A stretch of 64,000 nucleotides of DNA, from positions 868,001 through 932,000 of the forward strand of contig NC_007775.1 of NCBI RefSeq assembly GCF_000013205.1, written 5' to 3'. Shown in pieces: positions 63,581 to 64,000 of the stretch (the stretch's first letter is position 1; every line of letters starts with the position of its first letter). The position numbers were made by a program, and so were the translations under genes. The DNA comes from Synechococcus sp. JA-3-3Ab. Lineage in GTDB: Bacteria > Cyanobacteriota > Cyanobacteriia > Thermostichales > Thermostichaceae. Below the pieces are notes generated by a model. The model saw nothing but the letters and a program-made list of their open reading frames with translations, was not told the DNA's origin and made no database searches.

Positions 63581-64000
63581 CTTCGCCTCCAAACGTATAT
63601 GGTCTGTATCCACTTCACTTCCTGAGGAGTGACCTGAGATGTCCCGTGGACAGTCCCAAGGGTTGAGGCGCGTTCCTTCGGGATAGCTCCCTACTTCCGT
63701 CCTCCGGCTGCCGTCTTGCTCCACGATAAGCCAAACAGCAGGCGAGAGGATGAACGATTTCTTTCTACATTTTGTATTATAAGCTACGGTTTTGAGGTAT
63801 TGCCACCAACTTTTAACGAAAATTTCCACTGATCCTCCCTTTAGCTGGCCAAGAACCCAGCCTGAATGAGGCGGGATCCCCTGCGGGAGCCGGTTTGCAG
63901 CGCTTTGGGTTGGGCCCAGCCTTCCACTCTGTCCGCAGGGCCGAAGAAAGCATTATCGTGGAAGAATCCTCAGGATTGGCTACAAAAGTTCATACTCCTG
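63581..64000. other. Upstream region at the right edge
   Basis: No gene supported. It should hold the DUF4278 promoter; the stretch 63765-63800 is AT-rich relative to its surroundings. Confidence 0.45.

Overview
The window looks like chromosome of a thermophilic, unicellular hot-spring cyanobacterium, most like the Yellowstone Synechococcus (JA-3-3Ab / JA-2-3B'a) lineage. The evidence is a set of cyanobacterial genes (ycf34, sepF-proC, chlB, ndbB, tocopherol cyclase, Raf1, nrtABCD, cobI, a DUF4278 protein), high GC, and dense GGGATCCC palindromes where most cyanobacteria carry GCGATCGC. The species assignment is inference from memory, not a database match.

Layout. 1-9470 is housekeeping: the end of a YggS-type PLP protein, sepF, proC, ndbB, an MFS transporter, a small membrane protein, ycf34, hemF, an alpha/beta hydrolase and an LpxB-like glycosyltransferase. 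9467-29338 is a CRISPR island. A leftward type III-D operon runs from cas10 (intact GGDD, no HD domain) through a Cas7, csx10, a Cas11-like small subunit, an unlisted 45-codon ORF, two more Cas7 proteins, a Csx19-like protein, a fourth Cas7-like protein, an OB-fold protein and a CARF protein. Most junctions overlap by 1-4 bases. Divergent from it is cas6 with a C-terminal helix-turn-helix. Next comes an array of 41 near-identical 37-bp repeats plus one degenerate terminal repeat, read on the minus strand from a leader next to cas2. cas1 is split by an IS1341-type element carrying an intact tnpB, and about 80 central codons are missing. A WYL-type CRISPR regulator (TIGR03985-like) and a Csx3-AAA ring-nuclease fusion face each other across a short region with an operator-like inverted repeat.

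29554-35320 is the nitrate/nitrite ABC transporter nrtABCD (minus strand). Then come a C-terminally truncated tocopherol cyclase, chlB, a Mo-nitrogenase-C-like protein, a HepT-MntA toxin-antitoxin pair flanked by a decayed tandem copy of itself, and a giant TamB-like protein. 45456-62349 is mostly housekeeping: a STAS protein, cobI, GNAT, PrxQ, GDPD, pcm, yvcK-rapZ, nth, a site-2 protease, nfu, PIN/TRAM, a histidine kinase, rsmA, an SDR, sppA and raf1. The window ends with an IS605-like remnant and a DUF4278 protein.

How the island should work (family knowledge plus inference): Cas6 cuts the minus-strand transcript; the Cas10-Csx10-Cas7-Cas11 complex binds crRNA and, on target RNA, makes cyclic oligoadenylate through the GGDD palm. 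That signal can be read by the CARF protein and erased by Csx3-AAA. No HEPN nuclease effector is visible, so the output of the signal is unexplained. Adaptation from this locus should be dead because cas1 is broken.
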